Source: Plasmodium coatneyi
Taxonomy: Eukaryota > Apicomplexa > Aconoidasida > Haemosporida > Plasmodiidae
Direction of reading: 5' to 3'
Length of the DNA: 64,000 bases
Assembly (NCBI RefSeq): GCF_001680005.1
Contig: NC_033563.1
Coordinates: forward strand, 186,001-250,000
Numbering within the stretch: position 1 is the first letter of the stretch; the number at the start of each line of letters is the position of its first letter. Both the position numbers and the translations under genes were made by a program. The notes under the pieces are model-generated. The model had not been told where the DNA came from. It saw only the letters and a program-made list of their open reading frames with translations, and did no database searches. Positions 54,876-64,000 of this stretch are shown one piece after another.

Positions 54876-55372
54876 GGGCTCCACCCCATCCCTGTATAAT
54901 GCTGTCTCCTCCAAAGAAGGAGAAAACCCCTTCTTCATTACTGCTACAAATCAAATCGCCCTGTTCGGGAATTTCATTCATTTGGTGGTGGTGCATCGCA
55001 TGTTTGGTGCATACGGATGCGCAAGTATGCCGATGAGAGTATGCGCATATATGCACTGTTTATATATATGTACATATTCACGCTGTGCAACGTGTGCGTT
55101 CGTGCCCCCTGCATGCGTGCAGTGATTATCAGCACGGAACATTTTTCGAAAAACTCTTTTAAAACGTAAGAAATGAACTGCTAAATTTATCAGTGTTTAC
55201 GAAAAGGGTGGCAGATACTAAACAAACGCTCGCCCCGCATGAACATGCCGCCTGGGCATGCCCATTTCGAACGACGCGCACATCTCCGACTGTACCCACA
55301 AAAAACAGCGTTCTTCCTGTGTGTATCCCATTTTTGCGACAAAAAGCAGAAGCAGGGAAAGTCTGAAACGCC
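54876..55372. other. Convergent 3' flanks of L44 and the glutaredoxin gene
   Basis: This 0.5 kb holds TGCATGCG-like and TATATATGTACATAT sequences and no supported gene. Confidence 0.6.
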
Positions 55373-56193
55373 TTACTTGACCATCTCCTGTAGCTCTCCA
55401 CTGGTGTACAAATCTGAGATAATGTCGTAACCACCGACGAAGTTGTTATTTACGTATAAGTGGGGAATGTAGGGCCAATTGCTGTAAATCTTTATCGCCT
55501 CGCGCAAGTCGTTGTTTTTCATTACGTCGATGTATACGTAGTCCTTTACGTTCATATTATTCAGTATGTGGACAACCTGCACAAAAGAAAAAAAAATGTT
55601 AGCCACTGCACGAAATGGGCATATTAAAATGTTCCACTCCTGGGTGTAAATTAGTCCAAAAAACATTACGTACGTTTCTCAAATGTGGGAAAAACTACCC
55701 CACGGCAGATTGTGAATATCACCTTTGCGCTAAACCCGCACAGAGGACTTTCCGGGGTTCCCTTCATAAAGAGCACAATTTTCTCCTTCTCAAGGATTTC
55801 CTTAATTTTTCCTTTAAGAGTCTACGAAGGGTGAGCAAAAAAGGTTAAAAGCAGACAGCAGTCATTTAGCATAGTGACAAACTGCGGGGCACCAATATAA
55901 TGTTCTTACATAAGGAACGATGCATCATTTTTAAGAATGAAAATTACACCATCCCATAGGTACCATCTCATTTCCCTCCCTGTTTTAACCTGGTACACAT
56001 CCGATTTTTCAAAGTCTTTAAAGTCGTCCGAGCCGTTGCTTATCTTCTTCTCGGGTCCTCCATTTTGATTATCTTGAAGGGAAGTACTGAAGTTCACTTT
56101 TGAAATATGATTGCATGAAAAGAACTTTAGGTTTCTCCTCACTATGTTCCGATTCATGCGAAGGAGGATCCTACAACTGTTTCTTATTATCAT
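55373..56193 (-). CDS. Monothiol glutaredoxin, mitochondrial GRX5 type, 3 exons
   Basis: Monothiol glutaredoxins carry and hand over Fe-S clusters. Exons 56193-55990, 55821-55723 and 55576-55373 are all phase 0 and give 168 residues. Residues 1-45 are rich in Arg, Asn and Ser with almost no acidic residues (MIIRNSCRILLRMNRNIVRR), as expected of a mitochondrial presequence. The domain starts at about 69 (LKGKIKEILEKEKIVLFMKG) and contains the defining CGFS at residues 96-99 in KGTPESPLCGFS, then WPYIPHLYVNNNFVGGYDII, matching the family's 'WPTIPQ-vy-n-ef-iGG-D-i'. The protein ends GELQEMVK. Intron 1's donor is GTTAAA, weaker than usual, but frame and family fit are complete. Plasmodium has several glutaredoxin-like proteins, so I assign the class only. 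Confidence 0.93.
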
Positions 56194-56273
56194 TGTAAAA
56201 AAAAAAAATAATAATAAATATGCACAGATCTGGTGTTTTTGCTTAGAACTAGATACAAAACAGCTAATTTACA

Positions 56274-56305
<32 letters not shown>

Positions 56306-57640
56306 TTATTTCATGTTCATAATTTTTTTATGCCAAGTGACTTTATTTCAATTCGCTGTATTGTATGTTTCTCTTTTTTTTTTTTTTTTTTTTTTCCCCT
56401 TTTCCCCAATTGCAGAACTGAAACAGTTACAATGGCACACTGAAGTAGCATACATCCCCACGGCGCCACAATTCGATGATACCTTAATTTGTTCCTATGA
56501 AACAGCTCACCATTTTGTTGTTTCTAAAATTTAACCAGGGTGCTATTCCATGTGGCGCTGCATTCGCATCTCCAATTTGTGTGCACAGTTTATCACGCCT
56601 GAACAAGTTATGCCAATTGGTGAGAAAAAAAAAAAAAAAAAAAAAAAACTTTCTGCATTAACACACAGCAGTTAATTACCCCCATTTTGGCTAACTGGTT
56701 GATTTCCCTTGGGGAAAAATATGTGTCCTTTCACTTGTATATAGCAACTTTTCAACGAAGTTAAAAATATGCGATAAGGACATATGCCTGTTTCCACGTC
56801 ATCACCGCTGCTGCTTAACAATTAATGGACACCACTAGAACAAGCAGCAAAGACACAAACGCAGTTGTGCTATACACCTGATTAGCATTTCCTTTCCCTA
56901 TGCTTTGTACAAAAGTTGGACGCAGTTTGCACACACCTTGCGGTTGTTTAAAGCTACATTTTTTTTTTGCTAAGACAAAGTGTGAAAAAGGTGTGAAAGT
57001 GTTTTATGCACATGTATGCCTTTATACACAAGATCGAATTAGCGGCTGTGTCATAAAGGAAAAATTCCCTCCCCTCGGAAATATTATGCCAATATTTTGC
57101 TCTGACCCCCGTTCGTGCCCAAAGAACAGACGCGCGTCCTGTTTACCACGGCGCAAAATTTAACTCCCCTTTTCTGAGTTTGCAAATTTTTGAATTTCCC
57201 AAGTAAAAATACCAGTTCTTTTTTTAACTTGTTAAAAATAAATACTTTCTCAAAATTTAAGTTCTCTACGTTAATAAGTATACATAACACATACGAAAAA
57301 AAGAAAAAATATACGTCAAAAAAGGGTCAATCAAAAAGGAAAAGTTAATATATATGTTTTTTTTTTTGTTTTTTCCGCTTTTTTTTGTCACGATAAGTGT
57401 TTAAAAATACTCATATCGTGTTTTCTAGAAATGCACAACTGATTGTGGGTAAGCGAATAATTCGTAAGGGGTGTTACTTATTACGCTTTACACACACGTG
57501 CATACAGTTATATGTAAATAGCAGGAAATATTCATAAGATGGGGAAAAAAATCATGTACCTACGGGCAAGTATTTTTGTGCATGTACAAAACACTTAATA
57601 TGCACCGTGGAGGACGCCGAAAAAAATGGATGCTAGCTAC
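56194..57640. other. Intergenic region: glutaredoxin upstream and CSP 3' flank
   Basis: This 1.4 kb has A tracts (56281-56305, 56625-56648) and a T tract (56376-56395), and AT-rich sequence at 57200-57420. The ORFs are short and homopolymer-driven. No gene is supported. Confidence 0.6.
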
Positions 57641-58669
57641 TTAATTGAATAATGCTAGGACTAACAATATGACTAGCCCTAATGAATTACTCACAAAGTT
57701 AAATATGCCAGCGCACTTATCCATTGCACAAACTTCCACGTCAAGGTCATCCATGGTAAGGTCCTCTGGTTTTTTCTTTTCTGCATGAGCTTTTCTTCTA
57801 AGTCTTACACCATTTCCACAGGTTACACTGCATGGAGTCCATTCGGTGGTAACGGTAGATCTAATTTTCTGTAGGTAATCATTCACAACTTTCTCATTTG
57901 GGACATTCGCACCTTCATTATTTTGTCCCTGTCCTTTTGCTGCTCCTGCGTTTCCAGCTGCGTCTCCTGCTTTTTTGTTTCCGGCATTTCCTCCTCCTTG
58001 TGCTTGGCCTGCTGCATTTCCTCCTCCTTGTCCTGCTGGTGGTGCTGGCCCATCTCGTGCTCCATCTGCTGCTGGTGGTGCTGGTCCATCTCGTGCTCCA
58101 TCTGCTGCTGGTGGTGCTGGCCCATCTCTTGCTCCATCGGCTGGTGGTGCTGGCCCATCTCTTGCTCCATCTGCTGCTGGTGCTGGTCCATCTCGTGCTC
58201 CATCTGCTGCTGGTGCTGGTCCATCTCTTGCTCCATCTGCTGCTGGTGCTGGTCCATCTCTTGCTCCATCTGCTGCTGGTGCTGGTCCATCTCTTGCTCC
58301 ATCTGCTGCTGGTGCTGGTCCATCTCGTGCTCCATCTGCTGCTGGTGCTGGTCCATCTCTTGCTCCATCTGCTGCTGGTGCTGGCCCATCTCGTGCTCCA
58401 TCTACTGGTTGCTTCAGCTTATTTTCATTTGGCTTTTTTGGTTCTTCTTCTTTTTTTTCCGCCTTTTTTTTTGGTTTCTCACCAAGTCCTCTGCCTCGGC
58501 TAGCACTTTGTCTTACCTGTGCTGCGCCAAGTAAACTGGTGTCTACATTATTGAAGCTTACTCCATTTAAATTTATGGCCCTGGAGAGATCTACATTATG
58601 TCCGAAGTGCGTGGGGAACAAGTCCACCAACAGGATGGAAGAAACGGCCAAGAGAATGAAGTTCTTCAT
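57641..58669 (-). CDS. CSP: Circumsporozoite protein (CSP)
   Basis: CSP coats the sporozoite and acts in sporozoite development, motility and hepatocyte invasion. The single exon gives 342 residues. A signal peptide ([18 protein letters not shown]) leads. A Lys/Glu-rich segment then ends at region I, KLKQP, near residue 85. The repeat array fills about residues 90-213, followed by a Gly/Asn/Ala/Gln-rich spacer ([18 protein letters not shown]). The C terminus has the thrombospondin repeat with region [20 protein letters not shown], a second Cys pair (VCAMDKC), and a hydrophobic GPI-attachment tail. Domain order and ends are very close to P. vivax-group CSP; only the repeats differ. Start at 58667-58669. 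The upstream region carries a TGCATG cluster fitting AP2-Sp control. Confidence 0.98.
   Translation of the reverse strand: MKNFILLAVSSILLVDLFPTHFGHNVDLSRAINLNGVSFNNVDTSLLGAAQVRQSASRGRGLGEKPKKKAEKKEEEPKKPNENKLKQPVDGARDGPAPAADGARDGPAPAADGARDGPAPAADGARDGPAPAADGARDGPAPAADGARDGPAPAADGARDGPAPAADGARDGPAPPADGARDGPAPPAADGARDGPAPPAADGARDGPAPPAGQGGGNAAGQAQGGGNAGNKKAGDAAGNAGAAKGQGQNNEGANVPNEKVVNDYLQKIRSTVTTEWTPCSVTCGNGVRLRRKAHAEKKKPEDLTMDDLDVEVCAMDKCAGIFNFVSNSLGLVILLVLALFN
58031..58402 (-). repeat. CSP central repeat array, 11 units of 33-36 bp
   Basis: Read on the minus strand, seven units of [11 protein letters not shown] come first, then one [11 protein letters not shown], two [12 protein letters not shown] and one [12 protein letters not shown]: 372 bp in all. 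The Arg codon alternates between CGA and AGA with no change in protein. The units at the C-terminal end differ most, including a 3-bp length change, while those at the N-terminal end are almost uniform. Confidence 0.97.
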
Positions 58670-61627
58670 CTTGTTCTTGTATATAAGTATGTGCAGGAAG
58701 ATTTTTTATCCTTGTACGCCTTTGGTTGTCTTGCTTGCTTAACATAAGCCGCTTAAAAACATATATGCGTGTATATATATATATGTATATTTTTCGATGT
58801 TCGTGAATTTACCTTATGTAGGTTTATTCGAGAAGAACAGAACTTGTTCGAACTGATGTAACACGCAAAAAAAAGGTTTTGTTGTTTTTACGATAAGTAT
58901 GTTAAAAAGGCTTAATATGAAAAATTATACTAAAAAAATATTTTAAAATATAAATGTTGTAAAAAAATGCACAAATGTTTAAACAATTTTTAAAACATTT
59001 TTATATATTTGCTTGCAGCCCTTTTGTGTGTGAACAATTTTGTGGTTATGAAAAAAGGGTCAATTGTTCAGAACTTCTTTATCTTCCAAAAGCATGCAAA
59101 TGGATTGGCAATTTTTAACGTAGAAATGACGCTTGGAGGATGGTAACCACCCTTAAATGCTGTTATTACAACGAAAGTTGAGGGGGAAATAATAATGAAA
59201 AAATGCATGCGGAAAATGTAGACCTCCTGAGGGATGGCTACCTTTTCCCATTTCTGCATGCACAGCCATGGGATGCATGGATGTGCTTCCCATTGCGTGG
59301 GATGTTGACTAATGTTCGTTCTGCTAGGCTGCTACAGTGATCCCTACGTACGTCACTATATGGACATGCACAGATATGTCCTACCGTGTGCACAAAGGCG
59401 CGCACCAACACACATGCGGGCACTCTTAGTTCATGTCAAACAGGCTCCATTTTTTTAATTCTGCATATGAAGGTAAGGTCAGGAGGTAAACACACTAATC
59501 TCCCTACAAAACCTGCATGTGTTTGCATTGAAGAGAACCTCAAAAAGAAAGGAAAGAAAAAAAAAAAAAAAGGGGGGGGACTGTAAAAGGGTGGTACTTA
59601 ATTCTTAAAATAAAAGGAGCTAACATGTGCACATGTTTTATTACCTGTCCTTATCCTAGCATATTGCAATTTACCTCATTTTTTTTTTTTTTTTTCTACT
59701 GCATTTCAGATTTGTTCAGGTGTTTTCCTTACTACGCGTTAACATTTTGACCTCTCTTTTTTGAAAAAAAAAAAAATAAAAGCAAAATAGCCGAAAAGGA
59801 AAAATCCTAACGGTAAAATAGACCTGCTCTTCTTTATTTTTCTTCATAAAAGGAAGTGCTTGCTTGGCTCCCCATCATATTCACACACGTATAGCATGTC
59901 GTGTACTTAAGGTGTATATGCTATACGTGTGTATGTGCCAAATATGTGACGCTTTAGCTCCACCACACAACTGTAAAAATGAAAACCGAAAATTTTATTT
60001 CATGTGGCATAGCAGACAATTGGACTGAGCATAACTGGTCAGGTAAATTCACCCTTTTATTTTTTCTTACATGGTCCACTTTTTGTAAGTAGCTACAAGA
60101 AGGATGAAACACCACCCTTTCTACAACGTTCTTTTCGTTTGCTCAGCTGGCTCATTTATTGGCTACATAATAAGGATGATGTAATTTTTACAAAAGCGTG
60201 AACCAAGGGGGAATTGAAAAAAAAAAAAAGAAGGAAGTACCAAAATGTGCATGGCTAGCCAAGCACATAAAAAAGTATTTCTTTCGCATTACCTGTTCAC
60301 ACTTTTTTTCAACCTTACCTACGTTGCTACAAAATTTTATGCGCTTAATGGGCTATAAATGAGGAACATCAAAAAAGTAGTAGCGAGGGAGAAGGGGTGT
60401 ATACCCGAGCTCCTCTGTTCAGCAAAAGTAGTCATACCCAAGGGGGGAACTATCCACGTCATGTGTCCACACGCCTCGAAAAACTGAGAGAATAACCATT
60501 CGCTGAGGCGGTTTGCATTAATTTATGCATCCACCCAGTCCGCTGGTTTGCACATGTGCTAAAATTTACAGGCGCGCAAATTTGGACACCGCGTAACGGT
60601 CAACGGCTTAAGCCTCATTAAAAAAAGTGAAAACAAAATTAATGTGAAAAGAGGGGCAATAAAAAACTTGCGCCAACCATACAACAGTCCGCATCATCAT
60701 GAGGAAAACTTATGGACAAGTCCCAATAGCAGTTCCGCAAGTGTGTAAATGAAAAAAGTACCAAGTCTACCCAGTCACTTTGCCGTGGGGCACTGCAACC
60801 CCATTCTGTACACGTCCGTCAAGAGGAAGAGGCAAAAATATTAAGTGCCACTTGGGTTATTTCAGTCAATATTTATCACAGATAAAACGGGTGAATCGAA
60901 GCACTTACGAGGGACTGTGCAGACAATACTTGCCTGGGTTAAGCGTTAAAAAATGAGGAAAATAAAATACATGCCTGCGAGGGTACATGTGTACGAAGGA
61001 GTAATTGGCTAGCTGCACAGCGTGCTTAAGTAATCACCTCGAAATTAAAAAAAAAATTATGAACAATCAGGCAAATGCAAAAAAAAAAAAAAAAAATAGC
61101 TAGTTTACGTAGCTAGCTAGCATTGCCCCAATTAAAATATTCTTTAAGTCTGATTTAAAAAATAGAAGAACAAAAGGCTTAAGAGTTTTTTACAACACTT
61201 GTGTGTGCTGCGACAATTAGGCAACCGCTGGGGTGAACATTTTTCGGATTCCCTATCAAACTCTTCATCATTATGGAAACGCCAAATACTAAAAAAGGGA
61301 AGTTTTCTTTTTATGGAGAGATGGGTATTCCTTCACAACATGTTTATAAAATTTTATACGCTTTCACTTCATATGTGTTATTTCTCTTGGGGAGGAAAAC
61401 TTGGTAAATATTTTGGCCCACTATATTGGGGGGGAGGGAGGCTCTTCACGAATGGCACTTTCGGCGTGGTGGCCTCTATTGAGGTCTTCCTCCCCGTTCG
61501 CCCACCCCTTTAATTTGGTCCCTTTTTAATTTAATTTTTTTTTTATTTTTTTTTTTGCGCCCCCCCATTTTGATACTCTCTTCTACACATGTGTAACCTG
61601 GCACATGCATCACTCCATTTGCGAGTT
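58670..61627. other. CSP upstream region and 3' flank of the next gene
   Basis: This 3 kb should hold the CSP leader and promoter. Next to the gene it is very AT-rich (58745-59040, many ATATAT runs). The TGCATG cluster at 59093-59519 is listed separately. Further right come A tracts (59561-59574, 61076-61096 followed by TAGCTAG motifs) and T tracts (59681-59695). No coding ORF is supported. Confidence 0.6.
59093..59519 (-). promoter_or_regulatory. Cluster of TGCATG motifs, likely AP2-Sp sites of the CSP promoter
   Basis: TGCATG occurs on either strand at 59093-59098, 59204-59209, 59255-59260 (as the full TGCATGCA, 59255-59262), 59274-59279, 59365-59370 and 59514-59519, that is 424-850 bp upstream of the CSP ATG. 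AP2-Sp, the sporozoite master regulator, is known to bind TGCATG(CA). Function here is inferred from motif density and position. Confidence 0.65.
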
Positions 61628-62871
61628 TCACTCGTCGATGAATTCAATGGGCAGCGAAGCTAAACTGACATTATCCGTTATGTTATTTACTCCCATTACC
61701 ATGTCTTTCATATTCGTATAGGTGTCTTTGTTGGGAATGTCGCAATGCGATTCACGATCATTATTGAATTTGTGCGCAGAACGCTTGCGATGTAACCTCT
61801 TTTGTTTTATTTCCTCTTTCTTCTGTTCATACAAACGAAAAAGTGTGTTTAACCTCATCAGTTCAGATTTCTTCTCACTGTCACAATCTCCACCGATGAT
61901 ATGCATGTCATTGCTCGCCTCCTCAACAGTATTCCCTTCGTTCTCTCTATTCCCAACTACACCCGTTTTCACATCACGTGTTAAATCATTAAGGCATGAG
62001 AGGTATATTCTTTTTACGGAGTCTTCGCTTTCTTCCTCCGTTTCTTCTTCCCCATGTTCTCCTTCTCCTTTGTCTGCTTCTTCATTCTCATCGTCTAAAC
62101 TTAGTCTTACATCAAATCTTGTCTCTAAACTCTGCTTCTTTCTAGGACATGTTATAAACCTTTTTAAATCTTCTTCGGTCATATCAAATATTCCCCCTGC
62201 TTTATACTTCTGCCAGTCCTTCATTTTTGTCTCTTCGTTCGGTGAATCTTCCTCATGGGAAGGCCCCTCCTCCACATCAGCATCTGCACTCGCCCCCTCA
62301 TAACCATTCTGATGACTACCATGATTGTTACTCGTGCCAGAGGAGATTTTTCTAAAAGGAGAAACGCCTCTTAAGAATTTCGCAGACCATCTTTTAAGGG
62401 TGTCTTTTTTCGATTGGCTCCTTCTAGTGTTATCTCTCCGCCTCAGCAATACGGGTGAATCATCTTTTGGGGGCGACGAGGGGAGAATAACAGATGGGTC
62501 TATATTCTTTATACTTCCCCTTAACAAAGGAGAGTCCGAATTATCGTCAGTTGGGCTTTCAGCTGATATGTTTACATTATTGTCTTCTTCATCTCTTGTA
62601 GAAAATTGCCCCTCCCCCAATGGAGGAAGAGTAGTTTGTAACGTGGATCCTATTTTGTAGGGATTATCTGGGGGGTCCTCCGTTGAGGGGGAGCTTACAT
62701 TGGATTTGCTCGTTGAGTTATCTTCCATTCCACTATCATCTATGTCAAAATCGGAGTCGCAAAGTTTGATGCTGTCATAGGTGTCGTCTTCTTCCAAATC
62801 CTCATGGGAGCTGTCAAATGATTCACTGAAACTCGAGTTGCGCGTACTACTGCTTCTTCGTTTCCGCAGCC
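61628..62871 (-). CDS. Unknown acidic, low-complexity Plasmodium protein; 5' end not resolved
   Basis: I do not recognise this protein. The supported part, about 414 residues, is Ser/Asp/Glu-rich with acidic blocks (SFDSSHEDLEEDDTYDSIKL; ENEEADKGEGEHGEEETEEE). It has basic patches (RRRDNTRRSQSKKDTLKRW; KQKRLHRKRSAHKF) and one more structured segment, MKDWQKYKAGGIFDMTEEDL then KRFITCPRKKQSLETRFDV. The C terminus is NNITDNVSLASLPIEFIDE. The frame extends left to right as far as 62962 but has no ATG before codon 414 back from the stop's exon start; the first in-frame ATG is at 62728. An acceptor-like CTACGTTTAG ends at 62872, so a short upstream exon ending in phase 1 is likely. I see no clear export (RxLxE/Q/D) motif. 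Confidence 0.65.
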
Positions 62872-62950
62872 CTAAACGTAGGTTCGCTTCGGAAAATGAA
62901 AAGAGGCATAGAACGATATGGCGGAGGATAAATAGGCACGCGAATGGACA

Positions 62951-63050
62951 AATGAGCGCCACCTCGCGCTATATCCTCGTGTCTATAGGCGGCCTCGTCG
63001 TTCTGCTGTCAGTCCGTTATGGGATTACCGAATGGGTTAAGAAACTTTGA
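62951..63050 (+). CDS. Possible membrane microprotein of 32 residues
   Basis: An ATG in a good Plasmodium context (GGACAAATGAGC) opens 32 codons encoding one hydrophobic helix, YILVSIGGLVVLLSV, followed by a basic end WVKKL. It lies on the strand opposite the likely 5' region of the unknown acidic-protein gene. The same frame is open upstream to 62781, so this could be chance. Confidence 0.2.
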
Positions 63051-64000
63051 TTTCTTTTTCGAGGGCCTATCATCAGCAACTTCCGTGCCTGCAGGAAGGC
63101 CAAGCAAATTGTGTGTTCACACTCGTGTGGGTACATGATAGCGCTACGAGACGCGAATACATGTGTGCAACTACGAACGAATGTACCTCAAGTCTAAAGG
63201 TGCCCTCCCTTTGGTGCAGCACACTGCGGTACATTACACTGTACTGCCATTTTTTTTTTTTTTTTTTTCCACCACCAGTCACATAGGCACATTTCCACAT
63301 TACGCAAATTAATTAACATCACTTTTGTGGTGAAAAAAAAAAAAAATTAATTAAAAAAAAAAATTCACCATCAAAATGAACCTCAGATTCACTGTCAAAA
63401 ATTAGCGCAATTCTGCTTCCCCCACGCAGAGGGGCTCCATTTGACTCGTTTAGGAAGCCCCCGCAAGGCACATAACTGAGGGCGCGTATCCCTCACAGGT
63501 AGCAGCATTATCATGCATGTAAGTGTGCACCATTCGACGAGCACAGATTCGGTCTTAACCATTGGTACAGTATAGCCAGGAGAAAAGTATCATCCAGGGG
63601 AGAGAGGGCTTCATATTGAGGGGGGGTTTTCTCCCCCTAGGGTATTTTTCCTAGGGATGAAAATCCCGCCGTTCGTTCTTCTATTTAAGGATGGTAACTA
63701 TTAACTATGTATACATTAAAATGTGAAACACGCTTCGTTTCAGCATTCAGCACATTTCACTGCGCTTTTTTTCTTTTTCTTTTTCGCATGAAGTGTTGTC
63801 TATATGAGAAGATGTACAATCACACAGATGAACCCTTGGTCATTTACATGTTAGGGGAAAGTCGACACAAAATGGTGAGGAAAAAAAAAAAAAAAAAAGA
63901 ACTATATCCCCTTAGTGGTCTACAACCGGGGGTCACCTTTATGTAGCGTGCACTTCTTCCTCGCAGTTTGGTTACATTCATGGTGGCACGTGATAGGCAT
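63051..64000. other. Right-end flank without a supported gene
   Basis: This stretch probably includes the missing 5' exon of the unknown minus-strand gene. It has a T tract (63250-63268) and A tracts (63332-63363, 63880-63898). A 79-codon plus-strand ORF at 63707-63946 carries a Lys run from a homopolymer and is not supported. Confidence 0.5.

Noticed and set aside
57883..58742. Several long ORFs on both strands over the CSP gene (about 172-255 codons)
   Set aside because: The repeat unit is a multiple of three bases, so an open frame in one copy is open in all. These are by-products of the repeat, giving monotonous Met/Glu/Gln or Cys/Trp/Ser peptides.
63707..63946. 79-codon plus-strand ORF near the right edge
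   Set aside because: It contains a Lys run from an A tract and shows no family feature.

Overview
This window is nuclear DNA of a malaria parasite from the vivax-like simian/human Plasmodium group. Three things point there. It carries a complete circumsporozoite protein gene. Its base composition is moderate, with unbiased codons and many 15-30 nt poly(dA)/poly(dT) tracts between genes, quite unlike the extremely AT-rich P. falciparum. Its genes have small introns with GTAAG donors and poly-pyrimidine/CAG acceptors. The CSP central repeat is an 11-residue unit, [12 protein letters not shown] do not know this as the P. vivax VK210 or VK247 repeat or the P. knowlesi repeat, so a macaque parasite near P. 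vivax is more likely than P. vivax itself. The species call is an inference.

Layout, left to right: NSF (minus, cut by the left edge); a Grc3/NOL9-type polynucleotide kinase (minus); a lipin-type phosphatidate phosphatase (plus, 5 exons); RNA polymerase common subunit RPB6 (minus); an ankyrin-DHHC palmitoyltransferase (plus, 8 exons); a gamma-tubulin complex/spindle pole protein (plus); plasmoredoxin (plus); branched-chain ketoacid dehydrogenase E2 (minus); an ariadne-type RBR E3 ligase (plus); a signal-peptide-bearing PEBP (minus, 3 exons); a head-to-head alveolin pair, IMC1a-like (minus, 5 exons) and IMC1e-like (plus); an EHD membrane-remodelling ATPase (minus); two overlapping unknown ORFs (plus) that may be one broken gene; ribosomal protein L44/eL42 (plus, 2 exons); a mitochondrial-type monothiol glutaredoxin (minus, 3 exons); CSP (minus); and an unknown acidic protein (minus, 5' end unresolved). 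From memory this order matches the core of P. falciparum chromosome 3 from NSF to CSP, and I used that to support several names.

Most genes are housekeeping: membrane traffic, lipid synthesis, transcription, spindle, ubiquitin, ribosome, and mitochondrial/redox functions. The right half also holds a sporozoite-related set: two alveolins of the subpellicular network and CSP. The CSP upstream region has a dense cluster of TGCATG motifs, the known target of the sporozoite regulator AP2-Sp.

I found no mobile elements, CRISPR arrays, tRNA or rRNA genes. The items most worth checking are a start codon split by an intron in the lipin gene (the unspliced form reads ATG-TAA) and a likely second case in RPB6; a GC-rich foldable element at about 7.28-7.40 kb; the 28-nt ORF overlap next to a C9 run at 52.4 kb; the CSP repeat array and its motif cluster; and an A-tract/TAGCTAG signature that recurs between genes.
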